A stretch of DNA of 64,000 bases from Bacteroidia bacterium (GTDB lineage: Bacteria; Bacteroidota; Bacteroidia; Bacteroidales; Prolixibacteraceae), in assembly GCA_026391655.1 (NCBI GenBank), contig JAPLDR010000055.1:34432-98431 (forward strand). The letters are read 5' to 3'. Position 1 is the first letter of the stretch. Every line of letters starts with the position of its first letter. The notes under the pieces were generated by a model. The model worked only from the letters and a program-made list of their open reading frames with translations, was not told where the DNA came from and did not search any database. The translations under genes were made by a program, and so were the position numbers. Shown here piece by piece: positions 52,978-62,407 of the stretch.

Positions 52978-55900
52978 ATGAAAAAAAGTCTACTTGATCA
53001 ATTACTTGATCCAAAAAATATCTTCAAAGCAATATATTCCTTGGAGTCTTATGTTTTTGAAAAAGAATTACTAAGCGATGCAGACATCAAACTTTATAAT
53101 GAATTATCCGACAAATATAATAGTGTTAAAATTAGACAGATTATTGCCCAATGTAAGAAAACACTCAATCAAAAATTGAATTCAGATGAACTCTTTGATA
53201 TAACTGTCTTTTTTAAGCCTAAAAAATTTGAAGAGAATAAAAAGGAAAAATATAGACCAATGCATACAGCGGATTTAATCACGCAAATATGCATAGTTTC
53301 CATGTTAAATCTGATCATGTTTGACGATTCTGATGACACCAGAAAGCTGTCAGATATTTGTAAGCTTATACCGTCAAATTTTTATGGAAATATCCCAAGT
53401 ACAAATGTTGATCGCATTTTTGAACCATGGAACAAAAAATATTCAGAATATTCTAAAAACATAATTGAAGCTAACCGAGAATACTTTGTAACAAAAAAAT
53501 ATACACATGAAATAAATCTGGATCTCCAAAAGTTCTTTCCTTCTATAAATCCTTTATATATCTATAATTTTATTTGGGGGAAAATTTGTGATTCATATAA
53601 TGAGGAGGACAAGATATGGTTAGATAAGATTTTAAAGAAACTTCTCTTTTTTAATGTGATATTTACTGATTCACAGCAAGATGTAGATTATTATTATGAG
53701 ATTGAACCATTAATTCTTGATGAAATCAAAAAGCAAGATTTATTTTTTAACGTTGGTATACCCCAAGGTCTTCCGCAATCATATTTATTTGGAAATCTAT
53801 GTATGATTGAAATTACAAAGGCAACTGCTACTAAATTTGCTGGAGATGCTTATTGTTATGTTGATGATTCTGTAATATTCACATCCAAGATTGACGATTT
53901 TAGCAATGCCATTTCAGAACTTAATGATAAATTCGGTAAGCTGTTTTCTTTTGATAATGAAAGTGTTTTGCTTCCAAAAGAGTTAATAAAATTTAATGAG
54001 CTAATATCAAAATCATATCAAATAAAAATTCATGAACCAGGCAATGACTCCAAAACCCAAATAACTAAGATTGAAATTGGCGATTATCTATTTAACTTGG
54101 CTAAACCAGCCTCTTCAATTTCATTTGAGATAAGAGCATCTTTTGATGATTTGGAAGATATGACTTTAAGACGAAAAATAAAATCCATATTAGAATTTGT
54201 TCAGAATAAAATTAATGATTCCCAAAGCATTGGTAATAAAGAACTACAGACTTTATTGAAACGATATAAAAAGTTTTTTACATATCGATTAAAGATTTTG
54301 GATTATCGAGATGACAACGAAATAGATGATAGTAAACTGGAGGAATTTTATGATAATTATGGTTTGAGTCCATTTGATAAAGAGAAATTTTCAGAAAAGC
54401 TCGAAGATGACATATTCCAATATGACGCTCAAATGCTCTTAAACTTTTTAATAGTTGATAATAAGCAACAACAAGAGCTTATAAAAGAGGTCAGAAATTT
54501 TGAAAATAAACTGCAAAATAAATTTACCAACAACTATTTTTCAAAAGTATTAAAGCAACACATAAAGCTTCAACAGCTGGAAAATCAAGAATATAAAAGT
54601 CTGGAATGTTATGCAAAAAATTCATTTGAGCCTTTCTTGAAAGTAAATTTCCAAAAAAGAATCAAAACAATAAAAGAGATTATTATCTCATCTGAAGAGT
54701 CGGAAGACAATAAAATTTCTCGCGTTGTAAAAAAATATCAATGCGGATTTTACGAATTCATTTATAAAAACTCTGTTGAATTTAAACGCAAACTTTATAA
54801 TTCGCTTCTTTCATATGTTTTAAGTATTCCAATAAATGATAGTTGTAATTTGATTAAGATTGATAATCGCCCAATTCTATATTATGAATTGAGAATTCTC
54901 ATGTATTTGAGAATGAATTACAATTTCAACTTAAACAAATTTCGAAATTTTGTAGAAGCAATTTTTGAGGACATAAAAGATAACGAAGAGAAAATAGATT
55001 TAACATTATTTGAAGTTCTGCCTTATTTCAAAAAGTATATAAATGATCCTCAGCAAATAGATGATTTAATTTTGACGCACAAATTTGTAAATGGAATTTG
55101 GAAGAACGGATCAAAATTTCTTCATTTCTACACACTTCATAATGAAGAGCATTCAGTTGAGCTGGTTAAAAATTGCACAAAAATTACTAAGTCGGTGGAT
55201 TATCTTTCGGTTAAAAAATTTGACTACTATATCCTCTTTTTGTCCTGTTATCTGCATGATGTTTCTATGGTATTGTATCCAAATATTGATTACTTTAATA
55301 AAGAAGATAACCTTGAATCCGATCTAATTCTTTCGAAATGGAAAAATGATCTAAAAAAAGATGACAATAATATCAATACTGCTCCGAATACAACAATGAA
55401 AAAATTTATTGTTAATTCTTTTCAGGTTGTCAATAATTACTTTGAAGAAAATATTAGAGTTAACCATCAAAAAAATAGCGCAAAATTTATTAGAACACAA
55501 TCTGAGTTAAAATTTATAGAGCAAGTAACAAGAAAACTTGTGGCTGATATTTCGGAAGCGCATGGGTTCGACACAAAAGATGTATATGGTTTAAAATCGA
55601 ATGCAAAAAATGATACAATCAGTGAAAAGTATTTAATGATCATTTTAAGGTTAGCAGATCTATTGGATATGTCAAAAGACCGAGTCAGCATTAATATCTT
55701 GAAGCAAAATATTAAGCAAATGCCCGAGTACTCCCAATATCACTGGATATCACACATGGCAATTGACAAATGTACAATTGAAACTGAATTTGATAGTAAT
55801 ATTAAATTAAAGAATGTCAATGTAAAAGAGAAACTAAAAATCAAAGAGGATGTAATCATCAAAATCTATTTGAATACCAAACAAATGACTTCGTTAAAGA

Positions 55901-56187
55901 ATGCTAAACCATGTAAAAATATTAATTGTCAAATCGTTGGTCGTCAATCAATAGTTGTTTCTATTAATCAAACTGACGATATCTCTTGTGATGGAAAATG
56001 CAATTTTACATGTAAATGGATGAAAGATAAACATCAATATCTATTTAATGAGTTGTATAGTTTGCAAAAATATCTTAGTCGTACTGACACAATATTCATA
56101 ACATCATTCAAAGTTATTTTTGAGATAGATAATACTAATCGGCTTAGCCCTGAATTTATGGATGTTATAAATAATCATTTGAATTAG
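52978..56187 (+). CDS. Reverse transcriptase fused to an HD phosphohydrolase-like domain, putative defence protein
   Basis: Protein of 1,069 residues from the ATG at 52978; an in-frame TTG at 52963 overlaps the upstream gene and is not preferred. RT palm: motif A HEINLDLQKFFPSI (D182), motif B-like VGIPQGLPQS (262-268) and motif C YVDDS (294-297), so catalytic aspartates are intact. Residues ~330-700 are charged and helical, with no group II intron maturase domain seen. An HD domain follows: HNEEH (H721, H725), YLHD (H760-D761), NHQ (H830), EAHG (H862) and RLADLLD (D894, D897), with the spacing of extended HD (HD-CE-like) nucleotidases or nucleases. The C-terminus has a cysteine cluster (C979, C984, C1004, C1008, C1012), possibly zinc-binding. 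The build resembles Abi/UG defence RTs, but this pairing is not one I recognise. Action in phage defence is inference. Confidence 0.85.
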   Translation: MKKSLLDQLLDPKNIFKAIYSLESYVFEKELLSDADIKLYNELSDKYNSVKIRQIIAQCKKTLNQKLNSDELFDITVFFKPKKFEENKKEKYRPMHTADLITQICIVSMLNLIMFDDSDDTRKLSDICKLIPSNFYGNIPSTNVDRIFEPWNKKYSEYSKNIIEANREYFVTKKYTHEINLDLQKFFPSINPLYIYNFIWGKICDSYNEEDKIWLDKILKKLLFFNVIFTDSQQDVDYYYEIEPLILDEIKKQDLFFNVGIPQGLPQSYLFGNLCMIEITKATATKFAGDAYCYVDDSVIFTSKIDDFSNAISELNDKFGKLFSFDNESVLLPKELIKFNELISKSYQIKIHEPGNDSKTQITKIEIGDYLFNLAKPASSISFEIRASFDDLEDMTLRRKIKSILEFVQNKINDSQSIGNKELQTLLKRYKKFFTYRLKILDYRDDNEIDDSKLEEFYDNYGLSPFDKEKFSEKLEDDIFQYDAQMLLNFLIVDNKQQQELIKEVRNFENKLQNKFTNNYFSKVLKQHIKLQQLENQEYKSLECYAKNSFEPFLKVNFQKRIKTIKEIIISSEESEDNKISRVVKKYQCGFYEFIYKNSVEFKRKLYNSLLSYVLSIPINDSCNLIKIDNRPILYYELRILMYLRMNYNFNLNKFRNFVEAIFEDIKDNEEKIDLTLFEVLPYFKKYINDPQQIDDLILTHKFVNGIWKNGSKFLHFYTLHNEEHSVELVKNCTKITKSVDYLSVKKFDYYILFLSCYLHDVSMVLYPNIDYFNKEDNLESDLILSKWKNDLKKDDNNINTAPNTTMKKFIVNSFQVVNNYFEENIRVNHQKNSAKFIRTQSELKFIEQVTRKLVADISEAHGFDTKDVYGLKSNAKNDTISEKYLMIILRLADLLDMSKDRVSINILKQNIKQMPEYSQYHWISHMAIDKCTIETEFDSNIKLKNVNVKEKLKIKEDVIIKIYLNTKQMTSLKNAKPCKNINCQIVGRQSIVVSINQTDDISCDGKCNFTCKWMKDKHQYLFNELYSLQKYLSRTDTIFITSFKVIFEIDNTNRLSPEFMDVINNHLN

Positions 56188-56221
56188 AAGAGCAAAATAA
56201 AAAGATTAATTACTTTTTCAA

Positions 56222-56410
56222 ATGCTTACCATCAAAGAAATCACCGAACAAAGAATCCTTTCCATTTGGGAAGAGTTTTCCGATTTAGAACTCTGTAAAA
56301 TACCACACTTATCGGTTGAAAAGATTGACGAAACAGGAATTTCTTTTATCGGGAACAATCTTTCCATTTCGGCAATAGAAATTCCCCCAATAAATGTAGC
56401 ATCATTATGA
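56222..56410 (+). CDS. Short protein or gene fragment downstream of the RT gene
   Basis: 62 codons with an ATG start 34 bases after the RT stop: IKEITEQRILSIWEEFSDLEL, then ISFIGNNLSISAIEIPP. The FIGxN-type strand recalls the first beta strand of uracil-DNA-glycosylase-like folds, but nothing more of such a domain follows, so it may be the 5' end of a truncated gene. Codon use is less AT-rich than the RT gene. Could be a genuine small protein; function unknown. Confidence 0.4.
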   Translation: MLTIKEITEQRILSIWEEFSDLELCKIPHLSVEKIDETGISFIGNNLSISAIEIPPINVASL

Positions 56411-56553
56411 CAGCTTAATCTTCTTCAATTTTAACCGGACAATAGTGTGTTTTTATATGCTGTCGATAAGCTATTCTAATATATTGCTGTGCATATAGCA
56501 GTATGATGTCGATTTACCTTGGTAGATGGCACCTTTTATATTGTTACATAGTT

Positions 56554-56593
56554 AACCCCGGGTTACGATCACTTCGTTCGCTCACCCGGGGTT
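56554..56593. repeat. AACCCCGGGT hairpin, dispersed-repeat type
   Basis: Arms AACCCCGGGT (56554-56563) and ACCCGGGGTT (56584-56593) around a 20-base loop, followed by a smaller AGCCC/GGGCT hairpin near 56604-56618. Such elements recur in Bacteroidota intergenic DNA. It marks the right edge of the AT-rich island, downstream of cstA. Confidence 0.7.
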
Positions 56594-56671
56594 ATTCATA
56601 GTAAGCCCCTTCAGGGCTGCTCCTCCTAAAAATATCTGAATTCTCCCAGTCTCTCTATCTCTCTGTTTCCC

Positions 56672-58486
56672 TCACTCCCTCACAACTTCTTTCTTGTTTC
56701 CTTTAAACCATTTCCTTGTTGCTTCGATGATAATTAGTGAAACACAAATCAGAATAAGTGTCGTTAATACCGTATTGATGGTTCCCTGGACCTGTGTTTT
56801 CTCTATAACCATTTGAGGGATATAGATATTGATCATATTCATTAATCCCCCTGTTATGGTAGTGATCCCAACAAAGATCATGGGAGGCACGGTAATCCAG
56901 ATGTATTTTCGCTTCCCATTGTTAATCAGAAATGAAGTTCCGATTGCCAGTGCAAGTGTTGCCAATAACTGGTTGGCAACTCCAAACATGGGCCAAATAG
57001 TAGATACACTCCCAGTATAAATGAAATATCCCCAGGCAAATACAATCAGCAGACTCGTGATCAGATTTCCTGGTAACCAGTTGGTTCGTGCAAATGGTGC
57101 ATAAATTTTTCCAAGCGATTCCTGTAAGATAAAGCGGGCAATACGCGTACCGGCATCAATGGTTGTCAATATAAACAACGCTTCGAACATAATGGCAAAA
57201 TGGTACCAATACGACATTAATCCGGCAAGTCCCGGAATTGAGGAAAACACCTGGGCCATCCCAACAGCCAGAGAAACAGCTCCTCCGGGTCTGCCAGCAA
57301 TAACTTCGCCGACTTCGGATGAAAGCTGAATTAAATTTGTCTGAGTAAATCCCAGTGCCTGCAACTGCGGAAGAATTTGAGTAAACTTTTCAGGTGAAAC
57401 ATTAATTTGAAAATAATCAAGCGGGAAAAGACTTGTTGCTGCGATTAATGCAAGAATGCTCACCATCGATTCAGCAAGCATTGAGCCAACTGCAATCGGT
57501 TTGATGTGCGATTCTTTCATGATCATTTTAGGTGTAGTACCCGAACTTACCAAAGCGTGAAATCCCGAGATGGCGCCACAGGCAATGGTGATGAAAAGGT
57601 ACGGAAACAATGTCCCGGGGATAATAGGGCCGCCACCATGAATGAACGGGGTAAACGAAGGCATTTTAATAACAGGGCAAACAACGACAATTCCGACTGC
57701 CAGCATGAAAATTACACTAAGTTTCATGATTGAACTCAGATAATCCCGGGGTGAGAGCAGTAACCAAACTGGCAAAACCGAGGCAAAAAACCCATAACCG
57801 GCAAGTAAAATGGTGAGTGTCTTCCGATCGAAAGTAAACCACGAAGCAAAGTGTGATCCAGGGATGTACTTTCCATAAATGACTGCAAGCGATAGCAGAA
57901 TTACGCCTATAATTGTGGCTTCAACTGTTTTTCCTTTACGGAATTTAAACATCCACAAGCCCATGAAAATGGCAATCGGTATGGTTGCTGCAATCGTAAA
58001 AGTTCCCCATGAACTTTCAGCAAGGGCATTTATGACAACTACACCCAAACCTGCAAGCGCAATAACCAGAATAATCAAAACAGCAACAGAGGTGATTGTT
58101 CCGCTAAAAGTGCTGATTTCAATCCTGGCAATTTCTGCCAGTGATTTCCCATCGTGTCGCACTGAAGCGGTGAGTATAACAATATCGTGAACCGCACCGG
58201 CCATTACGGAGCCGACAAGCAACCAGATAAAACCGGGCATAAAACCGAACTGAGCTGCGAGTACTGGTCCAACCAATGGTCCCGCTCCTGCAATAGCCGC
58301 AAAATGATGCCCAAAAACCACCCACTTTGGCATCGGGTAGTAATTGTGCTTGTCAAATAATCGGATTGAAGGAGCTACTGCATTGTCGTTCAGCATTAAA
58401 ACCTTTGCTGCAATAAAACTATAGTAGAATCGGTATGCCAATGCTAAAACAGCAAAAGCGCCAATTACAAAAGGCATTGCATTCAT
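56672..58486 (-). CDS. cstA: Carbon starvation protein CstA family (peptide/pyruvate transporter)
   Basis: Protein of 604 residues with about 15 membrane segments. N-terminal CstA domain: [40 protein letters not shown] and [14 protein letters not shown] are family signatures; the C-terminal 5TM region includes [21 protein letters not shown]. CstA proteins of E. coli import pyruvate and have been linked to peptide uptake under carbon limitation. No BtsSR-type regulators are adjacent. The family in Bacteroidota is ~480-600 residues; this one has both domains. Separated by ~130 bases from the GH2-GH76 unit. Confidence 0.93.
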   Translation of the reverse strand: MNAMPFVIGAFAVLALAYRFYYSFIAAKVLMLNDNAVAPSIRLFDKHNYYPMPKWVVFGHHFAAIAGAGPLVGPVLAAQFGFMPGFIWLLVGSVMAGAVHDIVILTASVRHDGKSLAEIARIEISTFSGTITSVAVLIILVIALAGLGVVVINALAESSWGTFTIAATIPIAIFMGLWMFKFRKGKTVEATIIGVILLSLAVIYGKYIPGSHFASWFTFDRKTLTILLAGYGFFASVLPVWLLLSPRDYLSSIMKLSVIFMLAVGIVVVCPVIKMPSFTPFIHGGGPIIPGTLFPYLFITIACGAISGFHALVSSGTTPKMIMKESHIKPIAVGSMLAESMVSILALIAATSLFPLDYFQINVSPEKFTQILPQLQALGFTQTNLIQLSSEVGEVIAGRPGGAVSLAVGMAQVFSSIPGLAGLMSYWYHFAIMFEALFILTTIDAGTRIARFILQESLGKIYAPFARTNWLPGNLITSLLIVFAWGYFIYTGSVSTIWPMFGVANQLLATLALAIGTSFLINNGKRKYIWITVPPMIFVGITTITGGLMNMINIYIPQMVIEKTQVQGTINTVLTTLILICVSLIIIEATRKWFKGNKKEVVRE

Positions 58487-58615
58487 AAGAATTATCGGTT
58501 AATTGGTTATAGAACAAATTTCATAAATTCACACTCCGAAATCGGTTTAGTTGTATGGGGATATCGGATGTTTGACCGGGTAAATTTAGCAGAAAATAGT
58601 AAATCCTGTTAGCTG

Positions 58616-59815
58616 CTATTTTATCTTTATATCAGCCAGTGTGCCCCATATTTCGACTAAACTGGCCTGATCGAGCAACCATTTGTACTCGTCGTTTTTT
58701 TGTCCTTTCCAGTCTTTGCTGAACAAACCGTTCTTATCGCGCACATGATTCCACACCTGATCCATATTATCTCTGAAAACACTGAGATACTGAGCATTTC
58801 CATCCAAATGGTATAATTCGGTATAACCTCTGAAAAGGATCGCATTAAACCAGTTTCCGGTATTTTTGAATAACCTGATTCTCTTTCCTTCCGCGGTAGT
58901 AAATTCTTCCGTAAAATGATTCATGGCGGATTTGGCAATATGCTGCGCCTCATCCAGATAAGCTTTATTGCCTGTGAGCTTGTAAATCATTGCAGCAGCC
59001 TGAAGCATTTGTCCACTGTTGTAGGTATACTTCGCATGGCTTATTTTTCCTGAAAGGTTTTTGTTGTCGAAGTAAAGGTAATCAGTACTATCCTGTAAGT
59101 TAGCCTTTGTCCAGTTGTAAATTCGGAGTCCCCGGTTAAAGTATGCACTGTCTTTGGTTGCTTCGAAAAGTTTAAACGCCAGCACCGAGGCAGGTGCGTT
59201 GGAACAGGTATTCTTCGAATGTTTTTTTTGTTCGCACCAGTAAATGCCACCCTCAAGTTGCTCGTCCCAGCCACTGAGTACGAATTGCCATGTTTTTACG
59301 GACTTTTTCAGGTATTCTGCTTTGTTTGTTAATAGGTAGGATTCGTAGAAATCGAGCGCCAGCCATACATTATCGTCGTAAAACCGGTCGGCTTTTCCGG
59401 CGGAAGTGATATAGGACTGGTAACAGGCCGGCTTACGCAATGAATCGAAATATTGCTCAAGTCCGGGCATAATATCCGTTTCAAGCATTTGCCGGTATTG
59501 TTTGTTGGCAGTCGTTTTAAGCAAGGCATTTACCCCTGAAAACACCCCGGAAGTTGGCCAGAGATAGGCCACACGACGGCCGCTCAATGTATCTCTTCCC
59601 GCAAGGTAAGTTGCCTTATTATCTTGCTTATAAGGAAAGGTTTCATTCAGGAGATGATTATGACCGGCACTATACAGGCTGAAAATTTGTTGAAGTGTTG
59701 CTTTTGCACGAATCAAATCATTTTTCTCTGACTTTGTCTGAAAACTGGTTAAAACCAAAAAACCAAAGACAAAAAATATCGCTGCAATGGTTTTATTTTT
59801 TATCATCTTCAACAA
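58616..59815 (-). CDS. Secreted GH76 alpha-1,6-mannanase-like protein
   Basis: Protein of 399 residues with an N-terminal hydrophobic signal (IAAIFFVFGFLVLTSF). GH76 (alpha/alpha)6 barrel marks: AYLWPTSGVFSGVNALLKTT, FYDDNVWLALDFYESYLLT (the paired Asp of the family, D147-D148), GGIYWCEQKKHSKNTCSNAP, YTYNSGQMLQAAAMIYKLTG. GH76 enzymes are endo-alpha-1,6-mannanases acting on yeast or bacterial mannan. Its start overlaps the end of the upstream GH2 gene by 23 bases (14 if the ATG three codons later is used), so translational coupling is likely. Confidence 0.88.
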   Translation of the reverse strand: MLKMIKNKTIAAIFFVFGFLVLTSFQTKSEKNDLIRAKATLQQIFSLYSAGHNHLLNETFPYKQDNKATYLAGRDTLSGRRVAYLWPTSGVFSGVNALLKTTANKQYRQMLETDIMPGLEQYFDSLRKPACYQSYITSAGKADRFYDDNVWLALDFYESYLLTNKAEYLKKSVKTWQFVLSGWDEQLEGGIYWCEQKKHSKNTCSNAPASVLAFKLFEATKDSAYFNRGLRIYNWTKANLQDSTDYLYFDNKNLSGKISHAKYTYNSGQMLQAAAMIYKLTGNKAYLDEAQHIAKSAMNHFTEEFTTAEGKRIRLFKNTGNWFNAILFRGYTELYHLDGNAQYLSVFRDNMDQVWNHVRDKNGLFSKDWKGQKNDEYKWLLDQASLVEIWGTLADIKIK

Positions 59816-62234
59816 CGGTTATTACCACTTTTACTTCTTTCAGCCACGGCGCTGTAAATGTCAGATTTACTTTTCCTGGTTTACCCGTCGACTGCACATA
59901 GGCCAACAGTCGTCCGTGATATACACGCTGGACATTATCGTTGTAATTGCCCATGTCGGTATTGTTGCTCGATTCAAGACCTAAAAGCGTTGCAGGCCCG
60001 TCAATCGTGCAGGTTACTTCATCTTCGGATAGCATAACAGGAATTCCTTTTTCATCAACTACCTGAACAATTACCTGTGCAAGATCACGATTTTTGCTGA
60101 TCGATGACAAATCCGAATGAGCGGTTAAAGCAAAAGGTCTGCCCGATGATTGTAAGGCATATTTACTGGTTGTTTTTTCATCATTGTCTAACCCGATAAC
60201 CTCCAGTTTCCCTTCCTGGTAAGGAACATCCCAATATATTATACCTGAATTGTCATCGTAATTTTTAATCTCACCTACCTGTTTGCCGTTTAACAACAGC
60301 TGTGATTTTGGAGTATTTGTATAACAAACTACGCGAATCATCTGACCATCTTTATAGTTCCAGACGGGCCATGCATCCATCGATAAGAAATCCTTCCTTG
60401 CCGGTTGAAGGTACGTGCCAATATAGGTTACAGGTTTTGGACTCCACAAAGCCTGACGAAAATGACCTCTTGGTTTGAGGAATCCCCCAAAATCGAGGAA
60501 TCCTGAATAAAAACCCCTGGAAGGCCATGCACCCGATTCACCCAGGTAATCAATACCTGTCCAGATAAACTGCCCAAAAATATATTCTGTATCTCTAACC
60601 ACTTTCCACGACTCCATGCTATGACCGTTTTCGCTGCCAAATATTACGCGTTTAGGATATTTTGCATGATCCTGAGCGTAACGATTTTCAGTATAGTTAT
60701 ATCCCGTGATGTCAAGCGCACCAGGATAATCTGTTTCGTTCGACATGATGACTCCGGCAAGTCCGGCGGTAACGGGACGGGAGGAGTCGACCCCATGGAC
60801 TACCGCTACCAATCGTTTGGCAATACCACCTAATCTTTCGGCTTTGGGATTATTGGGCAAATAACCTCCCTGAACCGGCTGATTAATATTGGCATGATCA
60901 AGTACGGGATGTGAATATGGATCATTGGGGTAATCAACCTCATTCCCAATGCTCCACATGATAACAGAGGCATGGTTACGATCTCTTAGAATCATATCAT
61001 GAAGGTCCCTGTCGCTCCACTCATTGAAATAGGAGGCAGCTCCCTGAAATCCGGGTGTACCGATATTCCAGCCTTTTATCCATTTCTTTTTAGGAAATTC
61101 CCATTCATCGAAAGCCTCATCCATGACCAGTATACCAATTTCATCACACAATTCATAAACATCGGGAGCCTGTGGGTTATGCGTCATTCTGATGCCATTA
61201 CATCCCATTTCCTTCAATGTAAGCAGTCTTCGCCTCCAGACTTCGCGCGGAACGGCCGAACCTAAGCAACCGGCATCATGATGCATACAAACTCCTTTAA
61301 CTTTTGTCCACACGCCGTTCAATGCCAGACCTTTATTCGGATCGAATGTCAGCTCCCGAATCCCCATTTGCTGTTCATTCTGATCAATTATTTTTTTATC
61401 AAGTGTAACTGTTGTTTTAAGTGTATAAAGATTAGGTTGATCCAATGACCAGCGTTTTGGTGAAGGAACAGCTATCATTTGATTTGAGGTCCCTTTGAGC
61501 TTGGCACCAATCTTCAGGTTTTTTGAACCTTTTGCAACGACTTTCCCTGACAGAGGTTCAATGATTTCATGTGTGATTTTCAAATCCGCCGCTGCTGCAA
61601 GACTGTTATTTACCGTTGTTTCTACCGAGATCTCAGCTTTTTTATCGGTTATCGTACTGGTTTTGAAGTATACCCCCCATAAATCGATATGTACGGGAGA
61701 AGCATAAACAAGAAAGACATCCCGGTAAATTCCAGATCCTGAATACCATCGCGAATCGGCATCAAGAGAGTGATCGACGCGTACAGCAATCAGGTTTTCA
61801 TGACCATATTTAAGAAACGGTGTCAGATTGTACATAAATGATATATATCCGTTTGGCCGCTCCCCTACAGATTGTCCGTTAACAAAGACTTCACTATGAT
61901 TATAAACGCCTTCAAAATAGATAAAAACGTTATTTCCTTTCTCAGATTCAGGCACAGTGAAGGTTTTTCGATACCAGGCAATTCCCCCCGGAAGATAACC
62001 GGTGCAACTCGCTTTGTCAAGACTGTAAACACCTTCGACACTCCAGTCGTGAGGGAGGTTGAGTAATCTCCATTTCGAATCATTGAAGCCCGGTTGAGCT
62101 CCCTCTTTTTCATCCGACAAGTTAAACCGCCAATTGTCATTGAAAAGTAATGCCCTGCCAAATTGAGGTTTTGCCTGAATAACAGTTGCTGTCAAAACAA
62201 ATATTGCAGCGCACAAAAAAGATTTTAGTTTCAT
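59793..62234 (-). CDS. Secreted GH2 beta-galactosidase-like enzyme with DUF4982
   Basis: Protein of 813 residues with a signal peptide (KSFLCAAIFVLTATVIQAK). GH2 order: jelly roll (FNDNWRFNLSDE, NLPHDWSVEG, GIAWYRKTF), Ig-like domain, barrel with GVWTKVKGVCMHHDAGCLG, MTHNPQAPDVYELCDEIG, the acid/base Glu in WSIGNEVDYP (E432) and candidate nucleophile in IFGSENGHS (E535). A DUF4982-type segment (VVCYTNTPKSQLLLNGK) and a C-terminal Ig-like domain follow. Similar in plan to the GH2 at 22-24 kb but clearly diverged (SEN rather than TES at the nucleophile). First gene of an overlapping pair with GH76; substrate could be a beta-linked branch on a mannan-type chain (inference). Confidence 0.9.
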   Translation of the reverse strand: MKLKSFLCAAIFVLTATVIQAKPQFGRALLFNDNWRFNLSDEKEGAQPGFNDSKWRLLNLPHDWSVEGVYSLDKASCTGYLPGGIAWYRKTFTVPESEKGNNVFIYFEGVYNHSEVFVNGQSVGERPNGYISFMYNLTPFLKYGHENLIAVRVDHSLDADSRWYSGSGIYRDVFLVYASPVHIDLWGVYFKTSTITDKKAEISVETTVNNSLAAAADLKITHEIIEPLSGKVVAKGSKNLKIGAKLKGTSNQMIAVPSPKRWSLDQPNLYTLKTTVTLDKKIIDQNEQQMGIRELTFDPNKGLALNGVWTKVKGVCMHHDAGCLGSAVPREVWRRRLLTLKEMGCNGIRMTHNPQAPDVYELCDEIGILVMDEAFDEWEFPKKKWIKGWNIGTPGFQGAASYFNEWSDRDLHDMILRDRNHASVIMWSIGNEVDYPNDPYSHPVLDHANINQPVQGGYLPNNPKAERLGGIAKRLVAVVHGVDSSRPVTAGLAGVIMSNETDYPGALDITGYNYTENRYAQDHAKYPKRVIFGSENGHSMESWKVVRDTEYIFGQFIWTGIDYLGESGAWPSRGFYSGFLDFGGFLKPRGHFRQALWSPKPVTYIGTYLQPARKDFLSMDAWPVWNYKDGQMIRVVCYTNTPKSQLLLNGKQVGEIKNYDDNSGIIYWDVPYQEGKLEVIGLDNDEKTTSKYALQSSGRPFALTAHSDLSSISKNRDLAQVIVQVVDEKGIPVMLSEDEVTCTIDGPATLLGLESSNNTDMGNYNDNVQRVYHGRLLAYVQSTGKPGKVNLTFTAPWLKEVKVVITVVEDDKK

Positions 62235-62280
62235 TAGTCGTTATTTTTAATTATTGAGTTTCCTGGCAAAAATTCTTTTT

Positions 62281-62373
62281 AGCCACGAAGACACAAAGTC
62301 TCAAAGTTGCACTAAGAATATTTTACAGATATTCAATGCTTTGTGGTTCTTAGTGCCTTGGTGACTTCGTGGC
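62281..62373. repeat. Imperfect inverted repeat, GCCACGAAGACACAAAG type
   Basis: Arms 62281-62315 and 62339-62373 pair with several mismatches, sharing GCCACGAAG ends. It belongs to the same loose family as the CCACAAAGACACC sequences at 49601 and the hairpin at 41.5 kb. It lies upstream of GH2 and downstream of the ATPase, in a 170-base gap. Confidence 0.6.
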
Positions 62374-62407
62374 ATTTTCGATTGTGTAATTTTTCGGAAA
62401 GTACACA

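Noticed and set aside
52978..56187. Group II intron or retron as the source of the RT
   Set aside because: No maturase X or HNH domain follows the palm, and no intron ends or obvious msr/msd-like inverted repeats were seen before the gene. The long helical and HD parts fit defence-type RTs better. A diversity-generating element is also unlikely, as no template/variable repeat pair was noticed.
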